Assembly: GCA_902790635.1 (NCBI GenBank)
Contig: CADASN010000017.1
Location: 1-38,789 of the forward strand
Source: an uncultured Bacteroidia bacterium
Lineage (GTDB): Bacteria; Bacteroidota; Bacteroidia; Bacteroidales; UBA932
Length of the DNA: 38,789 nucleotides
Direction: 5' to 3'
Under the pieces are notes generated by a model, which was not told where the DNA came from, did no database searches, and saw only the letters and a list, made by a program, of their open reading frames with translations. Positions 16,276-24,489 of the stretch are shown here, in pieces. The translations under genes were made by a program, and so were the position numbers. Every line of letters begins with the position of its first letter. Within the stretch, counting starts at the first letter, position 1.

Positions 16276-17409
16276 CTAAATAACAATACGGTGATATCCC
16301 CGGATTTCATCCTCCCAGTCGGTGATCTGGGCGGTAAACTCGATGTGGTTGGAGAAAAGGAGCCGGTAGGTGTACTTCTTCCCTGTCACCCATGGATCCG
16401 GGAGGGGAACTGGAATGGTTGTAGGCGTTCCTGCGCTGCCTTCTTTGTAGGTTACTTCCAGATAAGCGTCGGTCGAGGTGTTCAATGTCGTACCGGCACT
16501 GCGGTGGAGAGTCTGCGGCATCACCATCAGCGTCAGTGCCGGGTTGATGGACGCCGGGCTCTCTTCCGCGCCGGGAAGGACTTGCCAGTCTGAGCCCTTA
16601 TCCAGGACGGGATAGTCAACCAGGTCTTCCGACGTGTCCACGTTCCAAGGATCGGCGTTGTTTTGTGTAAAAGTGCCTTTGTTGTAAGCGTTTTTCAATA
16701 CAATCTTCTGGACATAGAACTTGATCGTCGCGTTGGAGCCGAGAGCAGAGGCGGCCTGGACCTCGACAAGGCTTAAGGCATGCTTGAAAGCAAGGTTGAT
16801 ACCGTTGTAAATGAATGTCGGATAATTGGGGTCATCATCATACCCGTTGTCTCGGGTGACAGTATAATTGGACCGCTGACAGTTCTCGACACGTTCGGTA
16901 TAGAGCAGGTCGTATTGGCTGTAAGCGGCAGGGACAGTGAATCCGGTGAAAGTGAATCCATTGGACCATGAGTGGGACAATTTGGTCATATCACTGCTTG
17001 CGCCAGCAGGTGAGTAAGCCTGGAAGGTCAGGTAACCGGCCCTCGGCCAGTAATAAGTAGTGGAAGGAGCCCAGGCATTGTAGCTGGAATTGTAGTTGCA
17101 CTGTTCTGTAGGTTGGGTCCAGAAATTAGAATACGAACCTGATGCGTCAAACAGACCTTCGGAATAGGCGGCATATACGGCGAAGGATTCGTTTGTGTCG
17201 TACGCTGATCCCATGGCCTTGTTTGTGACGGCCTTGGTCATGGTACTATCGGCAATAGCATTGAAAACCAGTGGTATTTTCTGGGCCTCCGGAGTTTCAG
17301 AACTCTCGGATTCTCCAGGAACCACCGGCTCAATCTTCCTGCACCCCGGCGCGAGGAGCGCCGCGGTGGCGATGAGCAGAATGCCAAATATGAAATGTCT
17401 AAATTTCAC
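16276..17409 (-). CDS. fimbrillin family lipoprotein 3 (GTG start)
   Basis: 377 aa with lipobox LAPGC (Cys23). It shares YYWPRAGYLTFQAYSP, YDLLYT and LAFKHALSLVEVQ with fimbrillin 1 (YYWPKAGYLTFHAFSP, IMFNHAMSAVKF), so the two are recent paralogs. The start codon is GTG at 17409; its G overlaps the last base of the preceding TAG, and no ATG fits the signal peptide. The chain is rich in Asn, Ser, Thr and Tyr, as extracellular pilins are. It probably polymerises by donor-strand exchange after N-terminal proteolysis. Confidence 0.75.
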   Translation of the reverse strand: MKFRHFIFGILLIATAALLAPGCRKIEPVVPGESESSETPEAQKIPLVFNAIADSTMTKAVTNKAMGSAYDTNESFAVYAAYSEGLFDASGSYSNFWTQPTEQCNYNSSYNAWAPSTTYYWPRAGYLTFQAYSPAGASSDMTKLSHSWSNGFTFTGFTVPAAYSQYDLLYTERVENCQRSNYTVTRDNGYDDDPNYPTFIYNGINLAFKHALSLVEVQAASALGSNATIKFYVQKIVLKNAYNKGTFTQNNADPWNVDTSEDLVDYPVLDKGSDWQVLPGAEESPASINPALTLMVMPQTLHRSAGTTLNTSTDAYLEVTYKEGSAGTPTTIPVPLPDPWVTGKKYTYRLLFSNHIEFTAQITDWEDEIRGYHRIVI

Positions 17410-18329
17410 TATAGCAGGTTGTCAATAATATCAATTTTCAGTGTCTCCGTGTCCAGCAGGCAGGACAGGGTGAAGGTATAGTGGCGTCCGCTTTCCAGCA
17501 GGAACCGGATGTCGGAGGAGGTGAGGGTGTGCTCCGTCTCTTTGCCGTCGGCGTCCTTGTGGCGGATCTTGACGGTGATGTGGGCGGTGGTGAGGCGCTG
17601 GGGGATAGTCCAGCAACTGGCCCCGGCGGGGGTGTTGTTGTGGGAGATCTCCTGCTCGCCCTGGAAGAAGGTGATCTCGACGGGGGTGCCGGCGGTGGTC
17701 CATTCCGGCTCGGGGAGGGAGTGGAAGTCGCCCCGGCAGATGACGGGGTCCAGGGTCACGGCGAGCAGGGTGGCGGTCTCGCCGGTGCCGGCGTTGCAGC
17801 GCAGGCTGAAGTCCACCAGGCACAGGGCGTGGCGGAAGGGAAGGTTGACAACCCCGCCGCTGGTGCGGCTCAATCCGGCCTGCGGCGCCGTGTAGAGCAG
17901 GTCCGTCTGGTCCACGGCCGTGTCCACGCCGGAGAAGTAGATGCCGTCCGTGGTGCTGATGCTGGCTTCGCTGCCGTGCGGAGAGGCGGCGAGGGCGAGG
18001 ATGCGGCGGTCCTTGGCGGGCCAAAGGACGGCGGGCTCCGGCGCCCAGATGCCCGCGGCGCTCCGGCGAATCTGCGCTCGGGACAGGAGGGGCTTCGCCT
18101 CGGAAATGCTTTCGCCCTGGGCGTAGTCCCAGACTGACACACTGAAATCGACATCTGCGGGGTACTCCCCGTTCAGGGCGGTCGCCTTGGCGGGTATGTA
18201 CATCACGGGGTCGAAGACAAGAGGCACATCGGGGGCGTTCCCATCCGGGATCCGGAGGGTACACCCTGCCATCGCGAGGCTGAGAAGCCCTGCGATCAGA
18301 AGTCCAATATGTCCTGTACGTCTGTACAT
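17409..18329 (-). CDS. fimbrillin family lipoprotein 2 (GC-rich)
   Basis: 306 aa with lipobox LAMAGC (Cys23). It carries shorter versions of the shared fimbrillin landmarks: VLWPAKDRRILALAASP, DQTDLLYTAP and LPFRHALCLVDFSL, ending in a GRHYTFTLSC strand. It is the shortest of the series. Base composition is clearly higher in GC than its neighbours: one sampled line (17641-17700) has 40 G+C of 60, against 29 of 60 at 18961-19020 in the next pilin. This suggests a different history. A 60-nt gap with a hairpin separates it from fimbrillin 1. Confidence 0.7.
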   Translation of the reverse strand: MYRRTGHIGLLIAGLLSLAMAGCTLRIPDGNAPDVPLVFDPVMYIPAKATALNGEYPADVDFSVSVWDYAQGESISEAKPLLSRAQIRRSAAGIWAPEPAVLWPAKDRRILALAASPHGSEASISTTDGIYFSGVDTAVDQTDLLYTAPQAGLSRTSGGVVNLPFRHALCLVDFSLRCNAGTGETATLLAVTLDPVICRGDFHSLPEPEWTTAGTPVEITFFQGEQEISHNNTPAGASCWTIPQRLTTAHITVKIRHKDADGKETEHTLTSSDIRFLLESGRHYTFTLSCLLDTETLKIDIIDNLL

Positions 18330-18348
18330 TGCCTGTTAGGGTCGGTAC

Positions 18349-18374
18349 CCAGGCGGGCGGTCAAGCCCGCCTGG
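18349..18374. promoter_or_regulatory. intercistronic 10-bp hairpin after the first fimbrillin
   Basis: CCAGGCGGGC (18349-18358) and GCCCGCCTGG (18365-18374) pair perfectly with a 6-nt loop. It lies between the stop of fimbrillin 1 and the start of fimbrillin 2. No U-tract follows on the minus strand, so an RNA-stability or processing element, or partial attenuator, is more likely than a full terminator. Confidence 0.55.
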
Positions 18375-18390
18375 ATAAAAGAGAGTCAGA

Positions 18391-19791
18391 CTAGTTCTGG
18401 TAAGGAAGATCAACGTTGATGTCTTCAACGTTCACCCAAACATCTACCTTCGGGTCGAAGATAATAGGATCGAGCTTGAATACCAAGGTGTAAAAATACT
18501 TGTGGTTGATGAGCCAGTTGTTAACCTGATATCCATCAGTAGTTCCGCCGGAAGTCGTATCATTACCATCATATTTCTTTGCATAATTGCCTGCAAGAGA
18601 AACCGTCGTGGTGAGACCAGAATAAGTGGTTTCGGAGCCATTAAGGGTGAACTTGTAATCGTAAGTAACCTTAACCATCACCTGATTATTACCAGCGCTG
18701 CTGCCGTCACCTAAACCATGGCTTAAGAACTGTGGCATAGGGAAGATGAAGTCGCCGTAAAGACCAAAATCACCGGCAGCATCCACCTGGGCTGTAGTGG
18801 GGGCCGAAGTGTCAATTGTTTTGACGACCTGGGACCCTTTAAATACCTCTTCGTAATTCTTTTCAGGAGTTTCCGAAGGAATCCAATAAGGAGTAGCCGT
18901 ATTTGCGTTGTTTTGATTCTTGGTGACATATTTGGTTACACCATCCGGGACATTGGCATAGGCATCGAGATTGGATGCGTTATTGAAAGCTCGGTTCTCA
19001 TGGAACTCGCCGTCAGTATTAACATGCCAAACATCAATCTGTTTGACGGTGAACTCATGTTTGTAATTACCGGTAGAAGGAGCATAGTCTTTATCCGTGA
19101 CTACACGGAACTTCACGGCTGACATCGCATGATTGAACATAATGTTAACACCATTGTGTGCTCCGACATCACCACCTGTCTTGTCATCATAAGGCATACC
19201 ATTCTCAGGCGTGTACATGCTGCGCTGCTTATAAGCCTCAATATTACTGTAGAGGATGTCAATTTGTTTAGCTTTATTAGTGCCAGCAGTGAATCCGCTA
19301 ACCGTAATACCACCAGTGGCCGAGGAGGTAGGAGTCCAGTTGTTAGTTACTGTTCCTGCATAGCCAATGTCAGTTGAACCATCGCTATCAGTCCATTTTG
19401 ACGGAGAGAAGGCGTGGAAGGTTAAGTAACCTGCTTTCGGCCAATAGTAAGGCTCCGCAGGGGCCCAGTAATCTTTTATCTCGGAGGCGGTAGTAGCGTT
19501 GTATAAGCACTCTACTCCGGCGGCAGGGAAGAAATCAGCAGACGGGATAGTAGTGTTGTTCTGTGTGTAGGCCGCATATGCAAGAAAGTTTTCGTATGCG
19601 GGATTAGATTCATCCGGACCGAGATAGTTTGTCAACTGCTCACCGAAGACCTGGCCTTTAGTGACAGTCCGCTGAGAAATGGGAGTGAACCCAATCGCCA
19701 CATCCGGGCTGTTGTTGTCAGCCGGGACTTGTTTGGTGCAGCTGGCGCCCGCTACGAGCGCGATGGCTGCAAGGATGTAAATTTTTTTCAT
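18391..19791 (-). CDS. fimbrillin family lipoprotein 1, candidate major pilin
   Basis: 466 aa with lipoprotein signal MKKIYILAAIALVAGASC (Cys18). DVAIGFTPISQRTVTKG (30-46) contains Arg41, a plausible site for the Arg-specific cleavage that exposes the acceptor groove in type V pilins. YYWPKAGYLTFHAFSP, IDILYS and IMFNHAMSAVKFRV are the fimbrillin landmarks, and the C-terminus FKLDPIIFDPKVDVWVNVEDINVDLP supplies the terminal strands. It is the longest and first fimbrillin, and is followed by a stable hairpin, both of which fit the abundant shaft subunit. That assignment is inferred from position, not from homology to a specific major pilin. Confidence 0.75.
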   Translation of the reverse strand: MKKIYILAAIALVAGASCTKQVPADNNSPDVAIGFTPISQRTVTKGQVFGEQLTNYLGPDESNPAYENFLAYAAYTQNNTTIPSADFFPAAGVECLYNATTASEIKDYWAPAEPYYWPKAGYLTFHAFSPSKWTDSDGSTDIGYAGTVTNNWTPTSSATGGITVSGFTAGTNKAKQIDILYSNIEAYKQRSMYTPENGMPYDDKTGGDVGAHNGVNIMFNHAMSAVKFRVVTDKDYAPSTGNYKHEFTVKQIDVWHVNTDGEFHENRAFNNASNLDAYANVPDGVTKYVTKNQNNANTATPYWIPSETPEKNYEEVFKGSQVVKTIDTSAPTTAQVDAAGDFGLYGDFIFPMPQFLSHGLGDGSSAGNNQVMVKVTYDYKFTLNGSETTYSGLTTTVSLAGNYAKKYDGNDTTSGGTTDGYQVNNWLINHKYFYTLVFKLDPIIFDPKVDVWVNVEDINVDLPYQN

Positions 19792-19931
19792 AAAGCTTTA
19801 GAAAATTAAGATGTTAGTAATTTGTTTTGTTAAATTTCTGTTTCTATGTTGAGATCCTTTGCTTCGTCCTGGATGGCAGGGGTTCGGCTCGGGATGGATT
19901 GAGAAGTGGGTCGTTTGATTGTCCATAGGCA
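19792..19931. other. 140-nt gap within the pilus operon
   Basis: This is the only large gap between pilus genes. I see no TAnnTTTG on the minus strand and no terminator hairpin; the upstream part is AT-rich. It may be an untranslated leader for the first fimbrillin. Confidence 0.4.
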
Positions 19932-21071
19932 TCAGATTTCAAATTCGCTGTGTACCTCCCCCCATTCATCAACGCTGGGCGCCATGCCGCCGCTGCTGGG
20001 GCCGGGATCGGGAGGGTCGGGGATTTTGACTTCGAAGTCCGGCAGGAGCCATTGGTGATCGATGGCATCGGCCTTGAGGAACTCCGGGGAGATGTTGAAC
20101 GTCGTATCGATCTGCGCGCCGTAGCTGGTCACGAACTCGAGGGAGACCTTGAGGTCGTTGGGCACATCGGGCAGGCAGCCGAACGTTCCGAAGGTAGTAT
20201 AGATGCATCGGTAGTCCTTGCGTCCTGGTTTGTAGCCGTCGGGCCAGGCGCCCTGCTGCATCTCGAAGTATATGGTGGTCTCGTCTGCTTGCTCGAAGTC
20301 CGGCTCCAGCAAGTGCGTGGAGGCGGCCATGCCGGTCAGCAGACAGGAGGCGGATGCGATGTACTGGGCACCGATCACGCCGATCTGGAGATAATACGAT
20401 TTGACAACGGTCTCGGCCGTGAACCAGGGCTGGCCGTTCTCGTTACGCAGGGTATCGACGCCCTGATGCTTGTCGGAGACCATCCTGACGGCGCGGGCGA
20501 CGAACAGGTGGTCGGCATCGTAGCGGATGTCCTCCTCGGCCTTGGTGCCTTCCTCGGTCTTCGTGCGGCTCTTGAATTTGCTCTTGAGCGAAGCGGCGAT
20601 CTCGTTGGTGTAGGCGTGCATCTCGAAGCAGTTGTATTCGTCGCCCACGATGGTGGATTCCGTACCGAAATTGTAGGCCACGAGATTGTAGGTGCCCGGA
20701 TTCACGACCACGTAGCCGTCGTAGTAGTGTCCGCGCTCGTCGTCGCCCTGGCCTCGAAGGTAGCGCTCTGCGACCAGCTCGCCCGTGGAGGTGTCGAACA
20801 GGCCGACGCGCAGGATCTCCGGGCGCGCGTAGGCGGGATGGACGAAGTGCACGTCGATCTCGCCGTGGGTCTCTTCGCGGATGTAGTCATCGTAGAAGCC
20901 CTGCGTGACGTTGAGCAGCGCATCGTCCACATAGACACGCACATAGCTCACGTTGCCCGTGTCCTGCAGCGGACGGAAGTCGCAGGAGGAGGCAAGCAGG
21001 AGGAGAGATCCTTCGACTGCGCTCAGGATGACACGACGGGTGCTCAGGATGACACGGCGGAATGCCTTCAT
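19932..21071 (-). CDS. DUF5119 lipoprotein of the pilus operon
   Basis: 379 aa. From Cys30 onward (CDFRPLQDTGNVSYVRVYVDD...) it matches DUF5119, a lipoprotein family encoded directly after DUF3868/DUF3575 genes in Bacteroidales fimbrial loci; its function is unknown. The N-terminus is odd: VILSTRRVILSAVEGS is the translation of a dispersed genomic repeat (21004-21060), placing charged residues (RR, E20) inside what should be the hydrophobic core and leaving only LLLLASSC as lipobox region. The start ATG overlaps the TGA of the upstream gene (ATGA). The tail is Pro/Gly-rich. No alternative start gives a better signal. Confidence 0.75.
   Translation of the reverse strand: MKAFRRVILSTRRVILSAVEGSLLLLASSCDFRPLQDTGNVSYVRVYVDDALLNVTQGFYDDYIREETHGEIDVHFVHPAYARPEILRVGLFDTSTGELVAERYLRGQGDDERGHYYDGYVVVNPGTYNLVAYNFGTESTIVGDEYNCFEMHAYTNEIAASLKSKFKSRTKTEEGTKAEEDIRYDADHLFVARAVRMVSDKHQGVDTLRNENGQPWFTAETVVKSYYLQIGVIGAQYIASASCLLTGMAASTHLLEPDFEQADETTIYFEMQQGAWPDGYKPGRKDYRCIYTTFGTFGCLPDVPNDLKVSLEFVTSYGAQIDTTFNISPEFLKADAIDHQWLLPDFEVKIPDPPDPGPSSGGMAPSVDEWGEVHSEFEI
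21004..21060. repeat. dispersed GATCCTTCGACTGCGCTCAG-type repeat inside a gene
   Basis: The plus strand carries GATCCTTCGACTGCGCTCAG continuing into GATGACACG, a repeat recognisable from its frequent spurious translations (PERSRR / ILSAVEGS). Its 3' part is duplicated in tandem: 21021-21039 and 21042-21060 match in 18 of 19 bases at a 21-nt period. Its length keeps the host gene in frame. Confidence 0.7.
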
Positions 21072-22858
21072 CGCTTGGCGCCCTCCCGTACGCGGTATTT
21101 GACGCGGATCGGCCAGGCCAGGGTGACCTGCAGCTTGGTCGGTCCGAAGTAGTGGGTCGTGCCGGCGTCGTCGTGGTCGCGCCAGAGGATCTGCCAGTCA
21201 TCCGAAGGGATGTAATGCTGGTAAGGGATGCGCGCGTAGCCGAAGCTGGCGGACAGTTCGAGGTTGAGGTGCTTGCTGACCGGGAATACGAAGCCGTAGG
21301 TCAGGCCCGCGCTCCAGACCGGGTAGCACTGGTAGCAGCCGATGCGGTCCCACTGCAGGTCGGCCTTGCCCCAGAAGCCGTAGGCGCCGAGGTAGTGGCC
21401 TACCAGGCGGTCGCGCTCCACGCGCCGCGCTGTCGCGGGACGAGGCTGCGGGGCGAACCACCAGCGAGCCTCCCCGCCAAGGGTGAGATACTCGACGCAG
21501 ATGCGGTTGTTCCGCATCACCCACCAGGGGAAATAATGCTCCCACACCACGGAGAAACGGTCGCCCAGGGGGACCTCAATGGCGTAGTTCAGCATGGTCA
21601 GCGCATCGTATGCCAGGTTGGTCTTGACCGCGAAAATGGTCTTCCACGCGTAGGACTCCTCCTGGACCGGCAGGGGGCGCCAGAGCTGCTCCGCAGGGTG
21701 GACAATGCCGCTCACAGGTGCGGGCAGGACCGGCTGGAGACGCTCCTGGTCCCGGTTGGACTGGTTTTTCGGATATAAAGAGCTGACCTGCGCCATACGG
21801 AAATCCCGGAACTGGTTCCGGACATAGCTGCTCCAGGCGGAGAACTGCTTGAGCTTGGCTTCCTTGCTGTCAGCGTCGATGTCGGAGTCGATGATGCCGA
21901 GCATCTTCTCGCGGGTGTCCTCGCTGAGCTCGGCGTCCTGCTGGACCATCTTGCGGAAAGGCACCCAGGCTTCTCCGCCCGAGCGGATCATCAGCGTGCC
22001 GGCAAAATCGGGGCAGGAGGACTCGACGTATCGCTGGACGGACTCGGCCCGGTGGGCGGCGAGCCGGTAGTTGTGGCGTTCGACGCCTTCCGGAGAGCTG
22101 TAGCCGACGATCTGGATCACGTCATCCGGCGTATATTCCCGGGCGCGGAGCAGCGAATCCAGCTGCTGGAGGGCCTGCATGTTGGTATAGTAGAGCGCGT
22201 GCAGGACGTGGTCGTTGAGCGGGAAATAGATGCGGATCGGCCTGGAGGAGGACGGCTGCCTGTCCGTGCCGGGCTTCTCGAAGTTGATGACGATTTGGGT
22301 CTGCTGGAGTTCGGGGAAAAGCTGCTCCCGCATCAGGTTCCAGGTGCCGCCGCGGAGGTCCATCAACTGCTTCTTGCGGGAGCTGACGATCTTGCCGCCT
22401 TCGATAACCCAGATAGGGACGGTCTCGATGATGTGGATGGCTTTCTGTGCGTTGGGAATATCGCTGTCCTGCAGGAGGGCCGCCAGGGTCTCGTAGTCTT
22501 CTCCGACGGACTTGGTCTCGCAGGGGATGGTCTCGAGATCGATCCCGTCGATGCTGTTGAGCCAGTTGAGTGCCTTGGCGGCACGCTGGTCGGAGCGCTG
22601 CCGGTTGCTGTCGGTGCTGCCGTCGGGGGAGGCGCCGGAGCGGACCTGGATCAGGGCGACCTGGTAGTTCGCCAGGTAATAGGCCAGCCGCTGGCGGGCC
22701 AGTTCTTCGCCCGCGCGGTCAGCGGCCGTGATGGTCTCGGGCATCGGGTTGTCGTCCGTGACGAAAGTAATGACCGCCGGTGCACTGGCAGTCCCCTGCG
22801 CCATGCAGATACAGGTGCAAAGCGTCGCAAAAAGGACTATGAGCCACTTCTGAGCCAT
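21068..22858 (-). CDS. DUF3868/OmpA-like/DUF3575 envelope protein, first pilus gene
   Basis: 596 aa with an N-terminal signal sequence (MAQKWLIVLFATLCTCICMAQG). An OmpA-like segment at about 255-295 (VGYSSPEGVERHNYRLAAHRAESVQRYV) resembles peptidoglycan-binding domains, and a related one precedes it near 60-95 (VRSGASPDGSTDSNRQRSDQRA). The last 190 residues from FAVKTNLAYDALTMLNYAIEVP are DUF3575, a presumed outer-membrane barrel. This architecture opens many Bacteroidales fimbrial operons and may anchor or assemble the pilus; the mechanism is unknown. The gene follows a -7 element at 22911-22918 with a leader of about 49 nt and overlaps the next gene by 4 nt. Confidence 0.8.
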   Translation of the reverse strand: MAQKWLIVLFATLCTCICMAQGTASAPAVITFVTDDNPMPETITAADRAGEELARQRLAYYLANYQVALIQVRSGASPDGSTDSNRQRSDQRAAKALNWLNSIDGIDLETIPCETKSVGEDYETLAALLQDSDIPNAQKAIHIIETVPIWVIEGGKIVSSRKKQLMDLRGGTWNLMREQLFPELQQTQIVINFEKPGTDRQPSSSRPIRIYFPLNDHVLHALYYTNMQALQQLDSLLRAREYTPDDVIQIVGYSSPEGVERHNYRLAAHRAESVQRYVESSCPDFAGTLMIRSGGEAWVPFRKMVQQDAELSEDTREKMLGIIDSDIDADSKEAKLKQFSAWSSYVRNQFRDFRMAQVSSLYPKNQSNRDQERLQPVLPAPVSGIVHPAEQLWRPLPVQEESYAWKTIFAVKTNLAYDALTMLNYAIEVPLGDRFSVVWEHYFPWWVMRNNRICVEYLTLGGEARWWFAPQPRPATARRVERDRLVGHYLGAYGFWGKADLQWDRIGCYQCYPVWSAGLTYGFVFPVSKHLNLELSASFGYARIPYQHYIPSDDWQILWRDHDDAGTTHYFGPTKLQVTLAWPIRVKYRVREGAKR

Positions 22859-22910
22859 TCAGTTCGCTTTTCTGGGCGTAAATCTAACTATCTCAATGCA
22901 AAAACCGTTG

Positions 22911-22918
22911 CAAATATA
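22911..22918 (-). promoter_or_regulatory. -7 element of the pilus operon
   Basis: Minus-strand TATATTTG is a perfect TAnnTTTG. The region upstream of it (22919-22980) is very AT-rich but lacks an exact TTG at 19-21 nt. Predicted transcription start is near 22907. No inverted repeats flank it that would suggest an invertible promoter. Confidence 0.5.
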
Positions 22919-23004
22919 GGTAAAATAATTTTTGATTTGAATATTTTTTGCGTTTTTAATCGAAAAAGTTTCTAAAACGGAAATGTTAAACTTAATAATT
23001 TCTG

Positions 23005-23045
23005 AAAAAGAAAAAGTACCGCCCGAGGTTCCGGGCGGTACTTTT
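23005..23045 (-). terminator. terminator of the PspC operon
   Basis: AAAAGTACCGCCCG (23012-23025) and CGGGCGGTACTTTT (23032-23045) are perfect 14-bp arms with a 6-nt loop. On the minus strand the tail is TTTTTCTTTTTC. It insulates the pilus operon promoter from upstream transcription. Confidence 0.9.
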
Positions 23046-23070
23046 GGACCAAAAGCCGGTTTGGAAGGTA

Positions 23071-24156
23071 CTAAATTGACAGGATTTCTGCGGACCACAT
23101 ACCCGTCACAAAGAGGATTCCGACGGCGATGATGCAGAGTAGCCACAAGATGAAAATCACCAGACCCGGGTGCCAGCTCGGTGTCTTGAAGCCAAAGAGC
23201 AGCTGGAGCGCTCCATAGGTGATTCCGAGGAAGGGAAGGAAGACGACCAGCATCACCAGGATCCGGATCCACGGCTGGTGGAGGGCCATCGCTAGGGACG
23301 GTGCCACATCGTAGAGCTCCGACATGCCCTGGCTGTAGAGCTGCCCGAGTCCGAACAGGCCGGTGACCGATTGCCGGCTGGCCTGGAAGAGACCGCTGCC
23401 GAAGCCCAGCAATCCGCCGCCGAACAGTCCGGAGAATCCGATAATCAGCAGGACCAGGCCGATCAGTTTGCCCAGCCCTTTTCCGAATTTCTCCCAGGCG
23501 GGGGAGTTCCCGATCCGGGAGGCGGCTTCACTCAGTTCCCGCGCTCCGCTCTCGATGCTCTGCTGGATGCCGTGGATGCTCCCGTCCTCGCCGCGCTGCT
23601 CCCAGCGCTGGCGGACTGTCTTGGCAGCGGGCATGGCCACCCAGAGGATGAGATAGAGGATGGGGAAGAGCAGGTGTACCGTGATGTGTCCGTGCCAGCG
23701 GGGGATCGCCATGGCGACCGTCCCTGCGACGAAGAGAATGCGGAACAGCGCGACGTCTATATTAAAATAGGTACTGAGTCCGCTGCACACACCGGCGACT
23801 ACCTTGTTGCTCATGTCGCGGTAGAGCTTGCGCCTGGGGCTGTCGCCCTTCGCGCTGGTTTCGTCGCCAGCCGGCTTGTCCGGCGCTTCTCCTTCCTCCG
23901 CCTCGATCTGCTCCGGGCGGCCGAGGATCGTGATGATGTTCTCGATGACGGCTTTGGATGCGACACCGTCGCGGCCGCACTGCTCATGCAGGAGCTCGGC
24001 CATGCGCTCCTCGATGCCTTCGAGGACTTCCCTGCCGCCTTGCCGTGCGGCATAGTGCCGCTCCAGTTCGTCCAGGTAGCTCGCTACGAGTTCCGCAGCG
24101 TCCTGGTCCAGGGTGAAGGCGTATCCGCCCAGGCTGACCCGTTCGATCTCTTTCAT
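23071..24156 (-). CDS. PspC-domain membrane protein (long form)
   Basis: 361 aa. Residues 1-90 (MKEIERVSLGGYAFTLDQDAAELV...EGIEERMAELL) form a helical domain shared with the smaller paralog at 24490-25077. The PspC domain follows at about 110-180 (KLYRDMSNKVVAGVCSGLSTYFNIDVALFRILF). After it come further membrane segments near 230-250, 300-325 and 330-355. PspC proteins sense or counter envelope stress. The start ATG overlaps the PadR stop by 4 nt (ATGA). It is the last gene of a three-gene operon closed by the terminator at 23005-23045. Confidence 0.85.
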   Translation of the reverse strand: MKEIERVSLGGYAFTLDQDAAELVASYLDELERHYAARQGGREVLEGIEERMAELLHEQCGRDGVASKAVIENIITILGRPEQIEAEEGEAPDKPAGDETSAKGDSPRRKLYRDMSNKVVAGVCSGLSTYFNIDVALFRILFVAGTVAMAIPRWHGHITVHLLFPILYLILWVAMPAAKTVRQRWEQRGEDGSIHGIQQSIESGARELSEAASRIGNSPAWEKFGKGLGKLIGLVLLIIGFSGLFGGGLLGFGSGLFQASRQSVTGLFGLGQLYSQGMSELYDVAPSLAMALHQPWIRILVMLVVFLPFLGITYGALQLLFGFKTPSWHPGLVIFILWLLCIIAVGILFVTGMWSAEILSI

Positions 24157-24485
24157 ACGCTCTTGATGGTTCGGATGGATGTGACAAGATCATCCCACGC
24201 TTCGTCCATCTGGGCGAGCTGTTCGCGGCCCTTGTCCGAGATGACGTAATACTTGCGTGGCGGACCCTGGGTGGATTCTTCCCAGCGGTAGGAGAGGAGT
24301 CCCTGGTTCTTCTGCCGGATGAGCAGGGGATAGAGCGTGCCCTCGACTACGATCATGCCCACGGACTTGAGCTCCTCGATGATGGCAGAGGCGTAGGCTT
24401 CCCTTTTGTTCAGGATGGATAGGATGCAGTATTCAAGCACCCCCTTGCGCATTTGTGCGCGTACGTTTTCAGCGGTGTTCTCCAT
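24153..24485 (-). CDS. PadR-family transcriptional regulator
   Basis: 110 aa, the usual length of short PadR proteins. RKGVLEYCILSILNKREAYASAIIEELKSVGM is the winged-helix start, VEGTLYPLLIRQKNQGLLSYRWEES.QGPPRKYYVISDKG is the recognition helix and wing, and a short dimerisation helix follows. Placed between two PspC genes, with 4 nt upstream and a 4-nt overlap downstream, it most likely represses its own operon in response to envelope conditions. This arrangement recurs in Bacteroidetes. Confidence 0.9.
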   Translation of the reverse strand: MENTAENVRAQMRKGVLEYCILSILNKREAYASAIIEELKSVGMIVVEGTLYPLLIRQKNQGLLSYRWEESTQGPPRKYYVISDKGREQLAQMDEAWDDLVTSIRTIKSV

Positions 24486-24489
24486 AATA

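Noticed and set aside
22860-23010. Phase-variable invertible promoter for the pilus operon
   Set aside because: No matching inverted repeats flank the -7 element at 22911-22918; only AT-rich sequence is present.
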